Positions 34,954-35,445 of a stretch of DNA of 35,445 nt are shown piece after piece. Source of the DNA: Strigomonas culicis (lineage: Eukaryota; Euglenozoa; Kinetoplastea; Trypanosomatida; Trypanosomatidae). The stretch lies in contig AUXH01000140.1 of NCBI GenBank assembly GCA_000482145.1, positions 1-35,445 of the forward strand. The letters are read 5' to 3'. A model generated the notes under the pieces. That model was not told the origin of the DNA and did not search any database. It saw nothing but the letters and a program-made list of their open reading frames with translations. Position 1 is the stretch's first letter; each line of letters starts with the position of its first letter. A program made the translations under genes and the position numbers.

Positions 34954-35445
34954 TTATTATTTATTTCTTTGCTTGCCTGTGTGTCTGTTTTTTTTTTCCT
35001 CGCGTGTCGGTGCTGACATATATTTGCACATCAGCTTTATTATTATTATTACCGTGCATCTAGAGTCTTTTTTATGTTGTTAGACTTCTTCCTTTTGGTT
35101 TCATATTTGTTGTTTTATTGTGTTTGTTTGTTTTTCCTTCCAGAGAAAAACATACGAAAAAAAAAAACAGAAAGAAAGAAAAGAAAAGAAATGTTACACG
35201 AAAAAAAGAACAAAGACAGATTGAGAAAAAATAAAAAAAGAAAGCAAAAAGCATGACAACAGTAGTCACCACAGTCATTTTTTTTCTTTAAATTAAAAGA
35301 AAGAAAGAGCAAAAAAAAAAAAAAAAACGAATATATACAAAGAGATGTGAAGGAAGGGTGTGTATATATCTATATTTAGATAGATTGATGCAAGAATATT
35401 TATGTACCATTGTTATATGTTCATGATTCTTTCTCTCTCTCTCTC

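Larger units (their letters stand above)
33872..35445. other. Long AT-rich region 33872-35445 upstream of the aminopeptidase
   Basis: 1.57 kb to the window edge without a gene. 33872-33990 is the aminopeptidase leader (with GATA4 at 33929-33944) and its acceptor tract. The rest is A/T low complexity with a GT18 microsatellite at 34914-34949, ATT-type runs near 34670-34750 and 35038-35052, and a CT run at the very end. It should contain the 3' UTR of the next upstream gene. No RNA gene recognised. Confidence 0.6.

Noticed and set aside
33872..35445. Strand-switch region or transcription start domain at the right end
   Set aside because: No plus-strand gene follows within the window, so a divergent switch cannot be shown; an ordinary long intergenic region is sufficient.

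Overview
The window looks like nuclear chromosomal DNA of a trypanosomatid (Kinetoplastea); I cannot name the species. Support: twelve intron-less genes all lie on the minus strand, as in a directional polycistronic cluster. Most gene starts are preceded on the coding strand by a polypyrimidine tract and an AG, the layout of spliced-leader trans-splicing. The gene content is also kinetoplastid: a PNT1-type C11 peptidase, an amastin-like protein, and ribosomal protein S21e with a Lys/Ala-rich tail. Coding regions are strongly GC-rich with G/C third positions. Gaps between genes are very AT-rich and full of homopurine/homopyrimidine runs and microsatellites, so gene edges are sharp.

Transcription runs right to left. 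In transcription order: an M17 leucyl-type aminopeptidase (32132-33871); an unrecognised 836-residue protein (28861-31371); a nodulin-like MFS transporter (26296-28353); an eight-pass protein that looks like two fused amastin units (22745-24511); an ankyrin-repeat protein (20662-21627); a giant type I membrane protein with a modular glycosylated ectodomain and an apparent frame break at its signal sequence (12976-20186); a CCDC77-like coiled-coil protein (11043-12488); a PNT1-like C11 cysteine peptidase (7910-10408); an unrecognised 928-residue protein (3840-6623); a protein with repeated [VI]Y[RK]xD[YF] motifs, perhaps axonemal (2118-3449); an MIT-domain protein (872-1561); and the 5' part of RPS21 (1-358), cut by the window edge.

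The genes do not form a metabolic operon. As usual for trypanosomatid clusters they are functionally mixed: surface (giant protein, amastin-like, MFS), basal body/flagellum (CCDC77-like and possibly the YxxDY protein), kinetoplast (PNT1-like), membrane trafficking (MIT) and housekeeping (RPS21, aminopeptidase). Control is expected mainly after transcription, through UTRs. Notable non-coding elements are a foldable 90-nt island at 25861-25950, a CA/TG inverted repeat just after the aminopeptidase stop, and CA microsatellites that nearly all read CA on the sense strand. No tRNA, rRNA, CRISPR array, transposon or plus-strand gene could be supported.
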